Assembly (NCBI RefSeq): GCF_007954265.1
Contig: NZ_VOLS01000018.1
Span: 1 to 64,000 of the forward strand
Origin: Colwellia sp. C1TZA3
Lineage (GTDB): Bacteria; Pseudomonadota; Gammaproteobacteria; Enterobacterales; Alteromonadaceae
Direction of reading: 5' to 3'
Length of the DNA: 64,000 nucleotides
Below, piece after piece: positions 28,549 through 38,737 of this stretch. The position numbers and the translations under genes are program-made. Below the pieces are notes generated by a model. It saw only the letters and a program-made list of their open reading frames with translations. It was not told the DNA's origin and did no database searches. How positions within the stretch are numbered: the first letter of the stretch is position 1; every line of letters starts with the position of its first letter.

Positions 28549-29426
28549 TTAATCTTGGCCTTGTTAGCGGGCAATTTTTTGCTTTCATTCAGCCCTTGAA
28601 GATTACTCTGCTCTGGCCACAATAATAAGACATAACGTAAACGATCTATTTTGGCTACTGGCTGGCTTTTAATTTGAGAAAAAGCGCGTGATTCATCTTG
28701 AATAACGGCCATAACTTTTGCTACCGGATATCCTTCTGGAAACTTATTACCTAATCCTGAAGTCACTAATAAATCACCGGTACGAATATCGCTACTGTGA
28801 GGCACATAATTATGGGTTAAGCGATCAATAACCCCGCCGCCACTGGCAATCAGTCTAAGACCATTGCGTCTTATTCTCGCCGGCACCGCGTGTGTTATAT
28901 CGGTGATCAACAACACCCGGCTACTCGTGGTACCCACATGCAATATCTGGCCAACAATACCGGCATCATCAATCACCGCTTGGCCTTCATAAACCCCGTC
29001 GTTAGCGCCACGGTTAATCACCACTTGATGAGTATAAGGGTCACTATCAACGCTAAGAATTTCTGCCACCATTTTTCTAGCATCGCCGCGCAATGGTGAA
29101 GCAAGTAGCGCTCTTAATCGGTTATTTTCCCGCTGCACAATATCTAATTGTAAAGCCTGCTCATGAAAGACTAACTCATTAATTTTGTATTGTTGATTGT
29201 CATCAAGAAGTTGGCGACGAGTGATAATATTTTCTGCCGCCCAATTCATCATTTGTTTTGGCGCAGTAGCTAAATACTGTAAAGGGCTGACCAGCGATTG
29301 CAGAAAGCCTCGAGCAGGCTCGAAGCTATTCATTTTATGATCAAAAAATATTAACGCTGCAGAACAAAGCAGCACCAAAACAAGTCGGTGCTGTGGGGAT
29401 GGTCCATGCTTAAATATAGGATTCAT
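28545..29426 (-). CDS. mreC: Rod shape-determining protein MreC
   Basis: A 293-residue protein: a short cytoplasmic tail, one membrane segment near 15-30, a coiled coil at about 65-105 (QQYKINELVFHEQ... then NNRLRALL), and a periplasmic beta-domain with VAEILSVDSDPYTHQVVINRG and TSGLGNKFPEGYPVAKV. It links the MreB filament to periplasmic wall enzymes. It follows mreB by about 135 bp. Confidence 0.95.
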   Translation of the reverse strand: MNPIFKHGPSPQHRLVLVLLCSAALIFFDHKMNSFEPARGFLQSLVSPLQYLATAPKQMMNWAAENIITRRQLLDDNQQYKINELVFHEQALQLDIVQRENNRLRALLASPLRGDARKMVAEILSVDSDPYTHQVVINRGANDGVYEGQAVIDDAGIVGQILHVGTTSSRVLLITDITHAVPARIRRNGLRLIASGGGVIDRLTHNYVPHSSDIRTGDLLVTSGLGNKFPEGYPVAKVMAVIQDESRAFSQIKSQPVAKIDRLRYVLLLWPEQSNLQGLNESKKLPANKAKIK

Positions 29427-29561
29427 AAATTAAACTTGTATAAATGCTAATTTATTTACCGCCATTGCGTTTAAATACCAAGCAAAGGTACGAAATTGAC
29501 GCTAATCAATGAGTACATTCGCTGATGTAATTGGGCAAAATGGCGATAAATAATTAGTATG

Positions 29562-30632
<1,071 letters not shown>

Positions 30633-30797
30633 CTAGGCAACAAATTGCCAGAATATTATTGTACTTAATTTGCCCGCTGCAGATCAGCTGACAAATGATA
30701 TTTTTTATTGTTAACACGCTATCATAGCGCAGACTATCCCGCTTGTGTTATTTCAATGACAAAATATGATGAAATATTGAGATTATTTAACTAAAAA

Positions 30798-30820
30798 AGA
30801 TAATTCTATAAAAATTATCT
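30798..30820 (-). terminator. Probable weak terminator after mshQ
   Basis: AGATAATT at 30798-30805 pairs with AATTATCT at 30813-30820, followed on the minus strand by six T. The stem is AT-rich. It lies 43 bp past the mshQ stop and separates the MSHA locus from mreB. Confidence 0.5.
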
Positions 30821-30862
30821 CCATCGAATTAAATAAATCTCTAATGTTCGCCAACACGGCTA

Positions 30863-33800
30863 TTAATTCGCGACTTCACGCCATGAGATAATTCGGTCAT
30901 TACCACGATAAATGCCAAAGCTTAATATCGCACTTGGGTTGTCATCGTAAAAATTACCATCATTATTCGCGTCGACAGCATTCCAATTAAATTTTAGCCA
31001 ACTCGGCACTTTATATTCCCATTCAAGTGACCCGCGTTGTTTTGGCTTAGAAAAAAACAACTGGCTTTGAATACCACTATAAAAAACGCCAGAGGCGCTA
31101 GCTTTGGTATCACTAACCTGTATTTCATCACTATCTATATCGATTAAACGATAATCCCAAAGGTTCATATCGCCTGAATATTTAGCCCCAGTTTTTTCAT
31201 TACCAATAAGCGGCGTTAAACAACTTTCATCGGTATGAATTTTAAAGCTTTTATCATCATAAACTTCAATATTTAACTGCGCTCGTAACTTAGTGTTTTC
31301 TGAGCCAAAAGCATTTTGTAATACCATGCGAGCAAAACGAATTTGTACCCCCTCGGTAACAAATTCTTCAATCGCTGCTGCTGAGACCGCATTTGTTGAA
31401 GGATCTATGGCTAGTTTTATGCCATCTGAATCAGTGATTTGCTCAGTAACAAAGGGGATTTTTGCAGCAAAAGGCGCTAATAAACTAGTACCGTCACGGT
31501 GATAACTAAAATGGTCGTTAGTCGAAAAAGTATAAAGCCACTCACCAGCAATAAAGCCACCGCTATTATCTAGACTGGTACTTAAGCTACCGGTGTGCAT
31601 AACGGCACTAATAGCAACGGGCTCATCGCCAGTACTGTTTACAACTTGTTGTATTTTATCATGTCTCGGTAAACTAATATCAACACCACTGGCTAATAAC
31701 TTCATAAAACCTTCCGGCTCGCCCAAGGTATAATTTTGGGTAATGGCGTTATTAGCATTGTATGCCGTAATGGTTATTTTTGGCACCAGACTATAAGCAA
31801 TAGCGCCTTTATCATCGGTGCTGCGCTGGCCGGTATAGGCCCAATCAGAAAAGCTACAAACACCTATTTGATCCGGGTAAGGGTAAGCATCAAAATTACC
31901 TTTATGCGCTTCCTTAACGCTTTGCTTAAAATAGGCTGGCGTAAAACGTCCCACCTCTATATCTTTCGCTTCAACTCGGCCATTTTTATTAGCCAAACCA
32001 CCATAATGAACATCTTGCACAGCAATTTTAATTATCCCCACTTCATCATATTGAGCACCATTAAAATCCGATTGACCTTTTACGCCATCACTAAAACGGG
32101 TGAGGGTTACATCTTGAGCTTGAGGGCTCGCGGTGATCAACTGCCCTGCTGCGTAGGTAAAATTGCCATCAACTGCACCTTTTAATGAAGGTGCTACTCG
32201 CATGACTTTTAGCTGTAACCTCCCATCTGCTTGGCGATAGTTTTGCGTTAAATCGCCTACAGAGTTAAGTGCACTAATAGTAAAGTCAAAGTTTTCACCG
32301 GCTTTGTGTTTTGTTGTACTCAACGCACCATTACCATTACTATTTAATGCACCATTAAAATTTGTCGCCGTTATTTCAAAGCGCTCAGGTTTCACCCAAA
32401 AATCATTGGAGCTACCGACAAGCGTAAGGCCATTCTTGGAATAATTAGCATGTAAGCGAATTTTGCCGGCATCAAAATAGTTTGGTGTTGGTATAATAGC
32501 CATACTGTCGCGACCAAAGTTTAATATTACCTCATCAGTAAATTCTGGGTGTTTTGCGATGGTAACGCCGTTGGTTTGAAATGCTAAACCGGCGTTAAAA
32601 GCCAAGTTAGGGCTAATATTTTGTTGAGCAAGACTGACCTTTACATTACCACTGAAAAGTCCTTCACAAACACCATTTTTACTTTTAACCGCATGTAACT
32701 TTACCCTTTTACCAAACTCTTGACCTGCCGTTTGCGCGCTAATGATTTCACGATGGCTATCACCATAAAGAAACCTAAAGCCAGTATCAGAAAAAGTCAT
32801 ATCACAGCCAGTATCAACACCTGAGCACTGCACGCCATTGCTAGCATCAACACTGGCATTATCAATCGATAATACGATCTGCTCAGCACTAACATGTTTA
32901 AACTTAAGCCTAGTGCTACCGGTAAAAGTCGGTGAAGCTTTTATCACCTTGCCTGTGGCTGGGCTGGTAATAGTAAAGTCTACACTAACCGACTCAGTAC
33001 TTTCAGTTGTGCAGTCGCTATTGGTGCAAGCTTTTATGGTGATTGGCTCAGCCGCACAAGTTAAGCCATTGCCATCATGAACGATTTCATAATGATCAAT
33101 AGCCGGCTCTGTACAACTATGCCTTTGAGTATAAATTTGCTTAATTTCTCTCGCTGTTAGTGCCGCTTTAAATACAGACACTTCATCAATCTTGCCCGTA
33201 AAATGAAAACGACTACCGCTTTCCCTTGACGAGTTTGTTTCACCCCCAATACTTGCTGGCCCAGTGTCAAAACCCCAAGTACCTTTATAAGGACTACTGG
33301 TGCCACCATCACTTAGCGTTTGCACCACACCATTGATATATAGTTGACGTGTTTTAGTAACACTGTTGTGTACTGCTGTAACAAAAGTCCATGCATTAGT
33401 CGTAATAGCGGCAGTAGTGTCAACACTGACCGGATTAACTCCACGCGAAAAAAAACGTAGTTTGCCATTACCTGGGTCACCTAAACTAAAGCCAAAGCCT
33501 TGTTGGTTATTTTCATCATCAATAAATATTCTTGAACCCCTGTTTACATTACTTGGGTTAATCCAAGCCGTTATTGTAAAACTGTCTTTTAGGTTTTCAA
33601 ATGAACTTGGCAGCTCTATATAGTCATCAATACCGTCAAATGTGCCATAACCACAAGTACCTGGATTACCGGTTAACGCTGGTGACTCCTTACTGGTAGT
33701 TGCACCGTCAACCGCTTGTGCACTAAAGTTACCCGTTTCATCTATCACTTCACCGGCAACACCGACATAGTCTGTTTCGTCAAATTTAAAATTTGCAATG

Positions 33801-34591
33801 GCATTAGCCCGACCTGATGCGGTAACGGTTACTTGTACATAGTCTGTATAAAGAATACTGCCTTTGTTTTTATTTTTATCTTTGCCTTTGTCTTTGTCTT
33901 TGCCTTTGTCTTTGTCTTTGCCTTTGTCTTTGTCTTTGCCTTTGTCTTTGTCTTTGTCTTTGCCTTTGTCTTTGTCTTTGTCTTTGCCTTTGTCTTTGTC
34001 TTTGTCTTTGCCTTTGTCTTTGTCTTTGCCTTTGTCTTTGTCTTTGTCTTTGCCTTTGTCTTTTTTAGCTTGTGCAACGGCATATAGAATAATGGTATTT
34101 TCTTTTTCGTCACCAATATAGTCAGCAATATCACTTGTAACCGAATACTTAAGATCAATATCACTACTAGATTTTCCTGAATTTACTGCTTCGTAGCCTC
34201 CATCACGGAAGTTCCAAATATATAAAATAACGCCACTCTTTGGTTTTTTGTTATTATTTCGCCCATAACCATTCCACAATATATCTAGTTTAGTAACACT
34301 AGATTTTTCCTGATCTATAAAAATAACAGCACGCATTGATGGGAAGTTTGTTTTTTTAGTTGCCTTACTCTCTAGGTAAGTACGGTCATCAGACTCTAAA
34401 GCGGAATACTCGTCATCGGTAATTGCCGTTAATGGGATGTTAAAATTATCTGGTACTTGTGTCGCTGATTCGCCCTTAAATGCAAAAATATCAATACCCG
34501 GTGAACGGGTATTGTAGTTATAAACAGTCTTTTCAAAGGCACTTGACGAAAATGACAACAAACAAACAAACAATAAAACAACATACTTCAT
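30863..34591 (-). CDS. mshQ: MshQ, MSHA pilus-associated surface/tip protein
   Basis: A 1242-residue secreted protein with a signal peptide at 1-18 (LLSFSSSAF). An N-terminal domain (about 19-170) is followed by an unusual Lys-Asp/Gly tandem repeat at about 176-243. A LamG/concanavalin-like domain follows at about 300-480 (TFDGIDDYIELPSS, then FTITAWINPS), and the long C-terminal part matches the MshQ/DUF6701 type, with cysteine-rich segments. MshQ is the last gene of MSHA loci and is thought to sit at the pilus tip or surface and to help adhesion; its function is not well proven. It is separated from mshP by a 1-kb repeat-rich gap. Confidence 0.85.
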   Translation of the reverse strand: MKYVVLLFVCLLSFSSSAFEKTVYNYNTRSPGIDIFAFKGESATQVPDNFNIPLTAITDDEYSALESDDRTYLESKATKKTNFPSMRAVIFIDQEKSSVTKLDILWNGYGRNNNKKPKSGVILYIWNFRDGGYEAVNSGKSSSDIDLKYSVTSDIADYIGDEKENTIILYAVAQAKKDKGKDKDKDKGKDKDKGKDKDKDKGKDKDKDKGKDKDKDKGKDKDKGKDKDKGKDKDKGKDKNKNKGSILYTDYVQVTVTASGRANAIANFKFDETDYVGVAGEVIDETGNFSAQAVDGATTSKESPALTGNPGTCGYGTFDGIDDYIELPSSFENLKDSFTITAWINPSNVNRGSRIFIDDENNQQGFGFSLGDPGNGKLRFFSRGVNPVSVDTTAAITTNAWTFVTAVHNSVTKTRQLYINGVVQTLSDGGTSSPYKGTWGFDTGPASIGGETNSSRESGSRFHFTGKIDEVSVFKAALTAREIKQIYTQRHSCTEPAIDHYEIVHDGNGLTCAAEPITIKACTNSDCTTESTESVSVDFTITSPATGKVIKASPTFTGSTRLKFKHVSAEQIVLSIDNASVDASNGVQCSGVDTGCDMTFSDTGFRFLYGDSHREIISAQTAGQEFGKRVKLHAVKSKNGVCEGLFSGNVKVSLAQQNISPNLAFNAGLAFQTNGVTIAKHPEFTDEVILNFGRDSMAIIPTPNYFDAGKIRLHANYSKNGLTLVGSSNDFWVKPERFEITATNFNGALNSNGNGALSTTKHKAGENFDFTISALNSVGDLTQNYRQADGRLQLKVMRVAPSLKGAVDGNFTYAAGQLITASPQAQDVTLTRFSDGVKGQSDFNGAQYDEVGIIKIAVQDVHYGGLANKNGRVEAKDIEVGRFTPAYFKQSVKEAHKGNFDAYPYPDQIGVCSFSDWAYTGQRSTDDKGAIAYSLVPKITITAYNANNAITQNYTLGEPEGFMKLLASGVDISLPRHDKIQQVVNSTGDEPVAISAVMHTGSLSTSLDNSGGFIAGEWLYTFSTNDHFSYHRDGTSLLAPFAAKIPFVTEQITDSDGIKLAIDPSTNAVSAAAIEEFVTEGVQIRFARMVLQNAFGSENTKLRAQLNIEVYDDKSFKIHTDESCLTPLIGNEKTGAKYSGDMNLWDYRLIDIDSDEIQVSDTKASASGVFYSGIQSQLFFSKPKQRGSLEWEYKVPSWLKFNWNAVDANNDGNFYDDNPSAILSFGIYRGNDRIISWREVAN
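33862..34065 (-). repeat. 6-bp-based tandem repeat coding for (KD)n/KG in mshQ
   Basis: About 34 hexamers of the type CTTTGT/CTTTGC (plus strand), arranged in 12- and 18-bp higher-order units, encode KDKG and KDKDKG blocks. All units keep the frame. The repeat leaves long open frames in other frames as artefacts. The segment links the N-terminal domain to the LamG domain and is strongly charged. Confidence 0.95.
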
Positions 34592-34910
34592 GCACTTAAT
34601 CCCTTAAATATCCAAAGCAGCTGATCTTAAAGTTGAACCAAACTTAAGCTTTGAAAATTATATTTTGACCAATAATTGAGTCAGGTGAGACTTTTGTCTC
34701 ATCTCTCAAAGAACCACAAATACAAAGAGCCCTATGTGCAAAATTCGCACCTGGCTCATTATATCAACACTTTATTATCATTTTTGTAACAAAAAAGGGA
34801 GAAAGGAGGTGTTTTTTATCATTTTTATAACAATAAGGCAAGCATAACTGTTTTCACTTTAGCTGTCTGATATCAGCCTATTCCTTTAAGCCACTTGTTT
34901 GGCATCGCAT

Positions 34911-35030
34911 AGTTTGCTAGTAATAAACTTGCCAGCAAAAAATTTGCTAGTAATAAACTTGCTAGTAAAAAACTTGCTAGTAAAAAATTTGCCAGTAAAA
35001 AGCTTGCCAATAACCGCCTTGCCATTTGAA
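34911..35030. repeat. Array of eight 15-bp units
   Basis: Exactly 120 bp made of eight 15-bp units with the pattern A-R-Y-TTGCYAGTAAAA. The central units (AACTTGCTAGTAAAA) are identical; the edge units decay. The plus strand can be read as a run of LASKK-like pentapeptides but has no start codon and an upstream stop, so coding is unlikely. Confidence 0.9.
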
Positions 35031-35065
35031 TTATTTTCCCTTAATCAGGCTGACACCACTTTTTT

Positions 35066-35412
35066 TTAAGTAGATGCGGTTGGTAAACTTATACCAGTTC
35101 CATTAAGTTTGTGATCTTGTTGTGCGCAGGAAAAATAACTCAAGGTAAGGCGCTCGATTGAGCAATAGCTGGCTATTGGGAGTGAGAGCAACACAGCCTT
35201 GAGCTATTTTAACTAGTACAAGTGAGCAATAACTTAATGGGATTGGTATTAATGCCAGATGGACTGTTAAAGTTAAAAGTATCTATGTCAGTAAAATTAG
35301 CATGCCAGTAAGCCGCTACTTGAATTACTAGACCATTTTTATACTGAAAATCAGCCAAGGTTAAGGGAGAAAATAATGCACTTAAATACATTGGGTCATT
35401 TTGAAACATCAA
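35066..35412 (-). pseudogene. Small open frame interrupted by a 153-bp element
   Basis: A minus-strand frame starting at TTG 35412 or ATG 35409 runs 54 or so codons, then enters the element at 35246 and stops at 35209 with the tail NPIKLLLTCTS. Taking out the element and one TA gives the ending SGINISLPTAST and a stop at 35066-35068, a 62-residue protein from the ATG. It is rich in aromatic residues, but I recognise no family and see no ribosome site, so it may be a remnant or chance frame. It lies between mshP and mshQ. Confidence 0.35.
35094..35246 (+). repeat. MITE-like 153-bp element, copy D (mshP-mshQ gap)
   Basis: A full copy flanked by TA (35092-35093 and 35247-35248). Ends are CCAGTTCCATTAAGTT and AACTTAATGGGATTGG. 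It interrupts a small minus-strand frame in the 1-kb gap between mshP and mshQ. Confidence 0.93.
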
Positions 35413-35532
35413 TCAAACGACAATAACTACATATAAAATTAAAAGTCAGATAAATTTTAAAATGGCTATAGTGTCGGTGGATTTAACTTGGTAGCTACCA
35501 TGGCTAGATTGGACATGAAATATTGGTGATGT

Positions 35533-35623
35533 GAGTAACTAAAGTTGTGGGTAATTAAAGATGGGTAACTAAAGATAGGTAACTAAAGCGGTGGACAGCT
35601 AAAGAGCTGAGTAACTAAAATAA
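35533..35623. repeat. Degenerate GTAACTAAAG direct repeats
   Basis: Six or seven imperfect units of about 14-16 bp, each holding GTAACTAAAG or a near copy (GTAATTAAAG, CAGCTAAAG), lie immediately downstream of mshP on its strand. No gene is seen in it. Confidence 0.75.
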
Positions 35624-35657
35624 CCTTAAGCTCAGCGCTTAAACCGTTTTGATTAAA

Positions 35658-36206
35658 TCAGAGTAAACTACGCGCATCAACAGCGAGTTTTCTAGAGGTT
35701 TTTTCACCATTAATATCACAGCTGCCGGTAGCAGTGATGGTGTAATAACGTATATCCTCTGGTTTAAAGGCAGCGCAGCTGACACTAACTTGGCACTGTG
35801 CTAAGCCCTGCGTATTGTTGAAAGTAGGGGTGAGAGCATCAATGTTAGTTTGATCTTCACAGACCGTGGCTGCTGCATTTAATGGAAAAACCTCAGCTAA
35901 CTGCCACTGCAAACCACTGAGCGCAGCGGTATAAGCCCTGGTGCCTAATACTTCATAGGCAACACTTTCTTGGCTTGAATCTAACATTTTCACTAAAGCG
36001 GCGCCGAGTACTGACAAAACAATAATCACAAAAATAGCGATCACCAATGCACTACCCGCTTGCTGCTTTGGGTATTGGCGCTTTAGCAATCTACCAGATA
36101 ATTTGTCAGATAACTCATCAGGTAATTTATTAGATAATTTATTAGATAATTTATCAGGCATGGTAGCAGGTAAGTTAGTGGTCACCAATCCTTGCTTATG
36201 GAACAT
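35658..36206 (-). CDS. mshP: MshP, MSHA minor pilin-like protein
   Basis: About 182 residues. After a long leader it has the hydrophobic helix SALVIAIFVIIVLSVLGAALVKM, typical of MshP/PilX-like proteins, then a pseudopilin body with several cysteines. There is no canonical GFTLIE site. The start at 36206 is preferred over 36236 because AGGTG precedes it; it overlaps mshO by 11 bp. The leader carries a five-copy 12-bp repeat coding for KLSN/KLSD-like blocks, which is not typical. It is part of the mshB-to-mshQ transcription unit and probably helps prime the pilus. Confidence 0.85.
   Translation of the reverse strand: MFHKQGLVTTNLPATMPDKLSNKLSNKLPDELSDKLSGRLLKRQYPKQQAGSALVIAIFVIIVLSVLGAALVKMLDSSQESVAYEVLGTRAYTAALSGLQWQLAEVFPLNAAATVCEDQTNIDALTPTFNNTQGLAQCQVSVSCAAFKPEDIRYYTITATGSCDINGEKTSRKLAVDARSLL
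36096..36155 (-). repeat. Five 12-bp units in the mshP leader
   Basis: Exactly five units of 12 bp (plus-strand AGATAATTTATT and variants) encode KLSN, KLSN, KLPD, ELSD, KLSG-type blocks before the hydrophobic helix. Units are multiples of three, so length changes keep the frame. Confidence 0.85.
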
Positions 36207-37074
36207 TTGGCACCTGTATCTCATTATTAAAAACAATTTCTTCTAAGTTAAGAGCAAACTTCAGCCTTATGAGTGCTAAACTATTTCTTTGTAAGGTCGC
36301 TGGACTGGTTTGAAACGGAACAATGTCAGATGAGTAATTATCGACATACTCCGCCATCAACACTTTTTGGGTATCATCCGTGCCAACTGGCATTCCATCA
36401 TTATTGTAGCTGTCAGTCTCGCCAAAACCATAACCTTGGTAACGGTAAATGGCTTGACCTTCAACACAATAACTTACTGGGGACTGGATAAAATACAAGC
36501 GTTCGGTCGGTGATTCCGCTTTAAATAATACCTCAGGAGAGAAATTGATTGTTGATAGCTTCGGCTGCTCACTGGCTTTTACTACGGAAACAAAGGCTTC
36601 AATGACACCAGATGCTTTATTATAAATATCATTACTATTTAAGGCATAAACAGCAACATATTGCGTGGTTGATGATAACACGCTGTCCAACATAATCACC
36701 TCAACGCTATCTCTTGCCGCCTCTGGTGCTACGGGTATATCAAGATAAATAACACTTTTATCGATGGGCACAAACTCTAGGCATTGATTATTTACCCCAA
36801 TAGTACGAATACTATTGGGTAATGCGTTCCTAACTTCACGATTAAGCCGCTCTACCACAAACCTCGCGGTAGCAAGTAACGCATCTCGGTCGGCCGCATC
36901 GGTATAACTTTGTGTGCCAAAACGTAGGAAAGAGCTAATACCGGTCGCCAAGACACCTAATATAACAATAACGGTGACTAACTCAACTAAAGTAAAGCCT
37001 TGTTGATTTTTAGGCTGATGCTTAGGATGATTTTTAAGTTTGTGTTTAAGCTTGTGTTTGAGAGAAGCACGCAT
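36196..37074 (-). CDS. mshO: MshO, MSHA minor pilin
   Basis: A 292-residue prepilin. A long basic leader with KHKLKHKLKN repeats ends at the prepilin peptidase site QQG/FTLVELVTVIVILGVLA, with the conserved Glu at +5. The body is larger than a major pilin and has cysteines near residues 110 and 205, like PilW/MshO minor pilins that start pilus assembly. The ATG overlaps the mshD stop by one base (TAATG), which suggests coupling. Confidence 0.9.
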   Translation of the reverse strand: MRASLKHKLKHKLKNHPKHQPKNQQGFTLVELVTVIVILGVLATGISSFLRFGTQSYTDAADRDALLATARFVVERLNREVRNALPNSIRTIGVNNQCLEFVPIDKSVIYLDIPVAPEAARDSVEVIMLDSVLSSTTQYVAVYALNSNDIYNKASGVIEAFVSVVKASEQPKLSTINFSPEVLFKAESPTERLYFIQSPVSYCVEGQAIYRYQGYGFGETDSYNNDGMPVGTDDTQKVLMAEYVDNYSSDIVPFQTSPATLQRNSLALIRLKFALNLEEIVFNNEIQVPNVP

Positions 37075-37709
37075 TAAAAATTCACCCGGTAGACAGCAAA
37101 AACAAAATCGAAACCTTGTGGTGTGGTTACTGTTACTGTAATAAGCTTAGCGGTAAAATTATTATCTATATTGGCATCGTAATCGCCACTGTAATCACTA
37201 TCGTTGCTCACCTGAACTTTAATTTGATAACCGATATAGAGCTGTTCTATAGCATCACTGCTGCCCAACGAACTGCCAATGACGGATAAGTTATGATAGT
37301 CATCAACATCGTCAAATTTTGCCCTTTCATCGTTTCCGTCATCATCTTTTTCGTCAATGTCTGGACCTAAATTTTCAGTCAATGTGCATGTTTCACCGTC
37401 GTCTGCTTTAACTTCGCCATCATTATTACTATCTTCGCCACAGCGATAAAGACCACCCGACATGTCAGAATTTTCATCAAAGGCTTTAGCCAAAATCTCA
37501 TTGATCATTGACTGGCCCAGTTCTGCGGCTTTAATTTGATGCACTTGCTTAGCACTTTGATTAGCTAACGGGTAAATTAAGCTGGTAAAGATTGAAAAGG
37601 CAATTGATAACACTACTATGCCGACAATGATTTCAATCAAGGTAAAGCCTTGCTGACCGACGCTTGTGGGCAAGGTAAATTTGGCAGATTTATGTTGCTT
37701 AAAGCGCAT
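37074..37709 (-). CDS. mshD: MshD, MSHA minor pilin
   Basis: A 211-residue prepilin with the cleavage site QQG/FTLIEIIVGIVVLSIAFSIF. The body holds an acidic stretch with Asp/Asn-rich repeats at about 85-125 and two cysteines near it (YRCGED and ETCTL). It resembles PilV/MshD minor pilins. It overlaps mshC by 11 bp. Confidence 0.9.
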   Translation of the reverse strand: MRFKQHKSAKFTLPTSVGQQGFTLIEIIVGIVVLSIAFSIFTSLIYPLANQSAKQVHQIKAAELGQSMINEILAKAFDENSDMSGGLYRCGEDSNNDGEVKADDGETCTLTENLGPDIDEKDDDGNDERAKFDDVDDYHNLSVIGSSLGSSDAIEQLYIGYQIKVQVSNDSDYSGDYDANIDNNFTAKLITVTVTTPQGFDFVFAVYRVNF

Positions 37710-38223
37710 GAATATAACCTTCAGCTTCTATTTGCACGCTGAGGCTTTGCTCGCCGTTAATAGTGATTATACAAGGAGCAGCACAAGACGGACGCCCCAT
37801 ACTGTCAAATGAGAAGTAATCATCCGTCATATTGGAGGTAGAAAAAGTGATATTGTCTTGGTTATTCACCTTCACTCTTGTAACACTATCGACCCATGGT
37901 TCACCAAAGTTGGGGGAAACTGCACATTCATCATCATCCGGTGTGCCTAACTTGGTAGCAGTCACCAATACGCGATGGCAATAACTGCTTTGGGTTTGTT
38001 GCATGGCCTTGGTTTGAATTAAACGCAATTTCGCTATTACATCGCTGCGATAGCCATATTCTGAAAAGCCCTTAGCGGTAAAAAATTTAGGCGCTACTGT
38101 CACTGAGAGGATGCCTAGGATTATAATCACGATAATTAGTTCAATCAAAGTGAAGCCCTGAGGTAATGTTAAGGTTTTATTTGTTGCTCTGCTGAAGTTA
38201 TTCAAGTCTTTTACATTATCCAT
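37699..38223 (-). CDS. mshC: MshC, MSHA minor pilin
   Basis: A 174-residue prepilin with the site PQG/FTLIELIIVIIILGILSVTVAPKFF. Four cysteines are present (SYCHR, DECAVS, PSCAAPC). It follows mshA in the pilin operon, as in Vibrio and Shewanella, and overlaps mshD. Confidence 0.9.
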   Translation of the reverse strand: MDNVKDLNNFSRATNKTLTLPQGFTLIELIIVIIILGILSVTVAPKFFTAKGFSEYGYRSDVIAKLRLIQTKAMQQTQSSYCHRVLVTATKLGTPDDDECAVSPNFGEPWVDSVTRVKVNNQDNITFSTSNMTDDYFSFDSMGRPSCAAPCIITINGEQSLSVQIEAEGYIHAL

Positions 38224-38278
38224 TTATATGTAGCTAAACTGAACCAAACTCATCTTGGCCAAGCCAAACTAAGCCAAA

Positions 38279-38737
38279 CTAAACACACTCGTTTAAGATA
38301 AAAGACGGTGCGCTGCCTGCCGCTGTTGGCTTAGCATAATAAACAAGACAAGCATCGGTTATATTCGATGGCCGCGTAGCATCCGCTAGATAGATGGTGA
38401 CTGTACCCGCTAATAACAGATACTTAAAATTGGCTGCATCAAGGCCAATTAATCGTTGCCATTCGACAATGTCGGCCTTAGGGTAACCATAAGTAATCGC
38501 TAATTCACCATCAGTATGGGTAATCGTGCCATCTGCGATGTTTTGATTACCTTTCACTAGCGATTTGCTATATACCCTAGCGGCAGCACCTTGCATTGCT
38601 GCCATAACGCCCTGCAATGTCGCTGTTTGGGCATCGGCGTTTAAATTAATAAATTTAGGCGCGGCAGTAGCAGCTAAAATGCCGAGAATAACAATCACCA
38701 CGACTAACTCGATTAAGGTGAATCCTTTAAAATACAT
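38279..38737 (-). CDS. MshA-type pilin, second copy
   Basis: A 152-residue pilin with the shortest possible leader, MYFKG, then FTLIELVVVIVILGILAATAAPKFINLNADAQTATLQ. The C-terminal cysteine pair (DACLVYY and NECV) forms the usual D-loop. It has an AAAGGA ribosome site. It is a diverged paralog of the pilin at 39147, sharing the N-terminal helix and the KSLVKGNQ segment but shorter in the body. Whether it is a major or minor subunit cannot be told. Confidence 0.88.
   Translation of the reverse strand: MYFKGFTLIELVVVIVILGILAATAAPKFINLNADAQTATLQGVMAAMQGAAARVYSKSLVKGNQNIADGTITHTDGELAITYGYPKADIVEWQRLIGLDAANFKYLLLAGTVTIYLADATRPSNITDACLVYYAKPTAAGSAPSFILNECV

Noticed and set aside
33829-34164. Long open frames on both strands over the mshQ repeat
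   Set aside because: They come from the 6-bp periodicity, which is free of stops in several frames.
34592-35657. CRISPR array in the repeat-rich mshP-mshQ gap
   Set aside because: Repeats are directly adjacent with no spacers, units are only 14-15 bp, and no cas genes are nearby.
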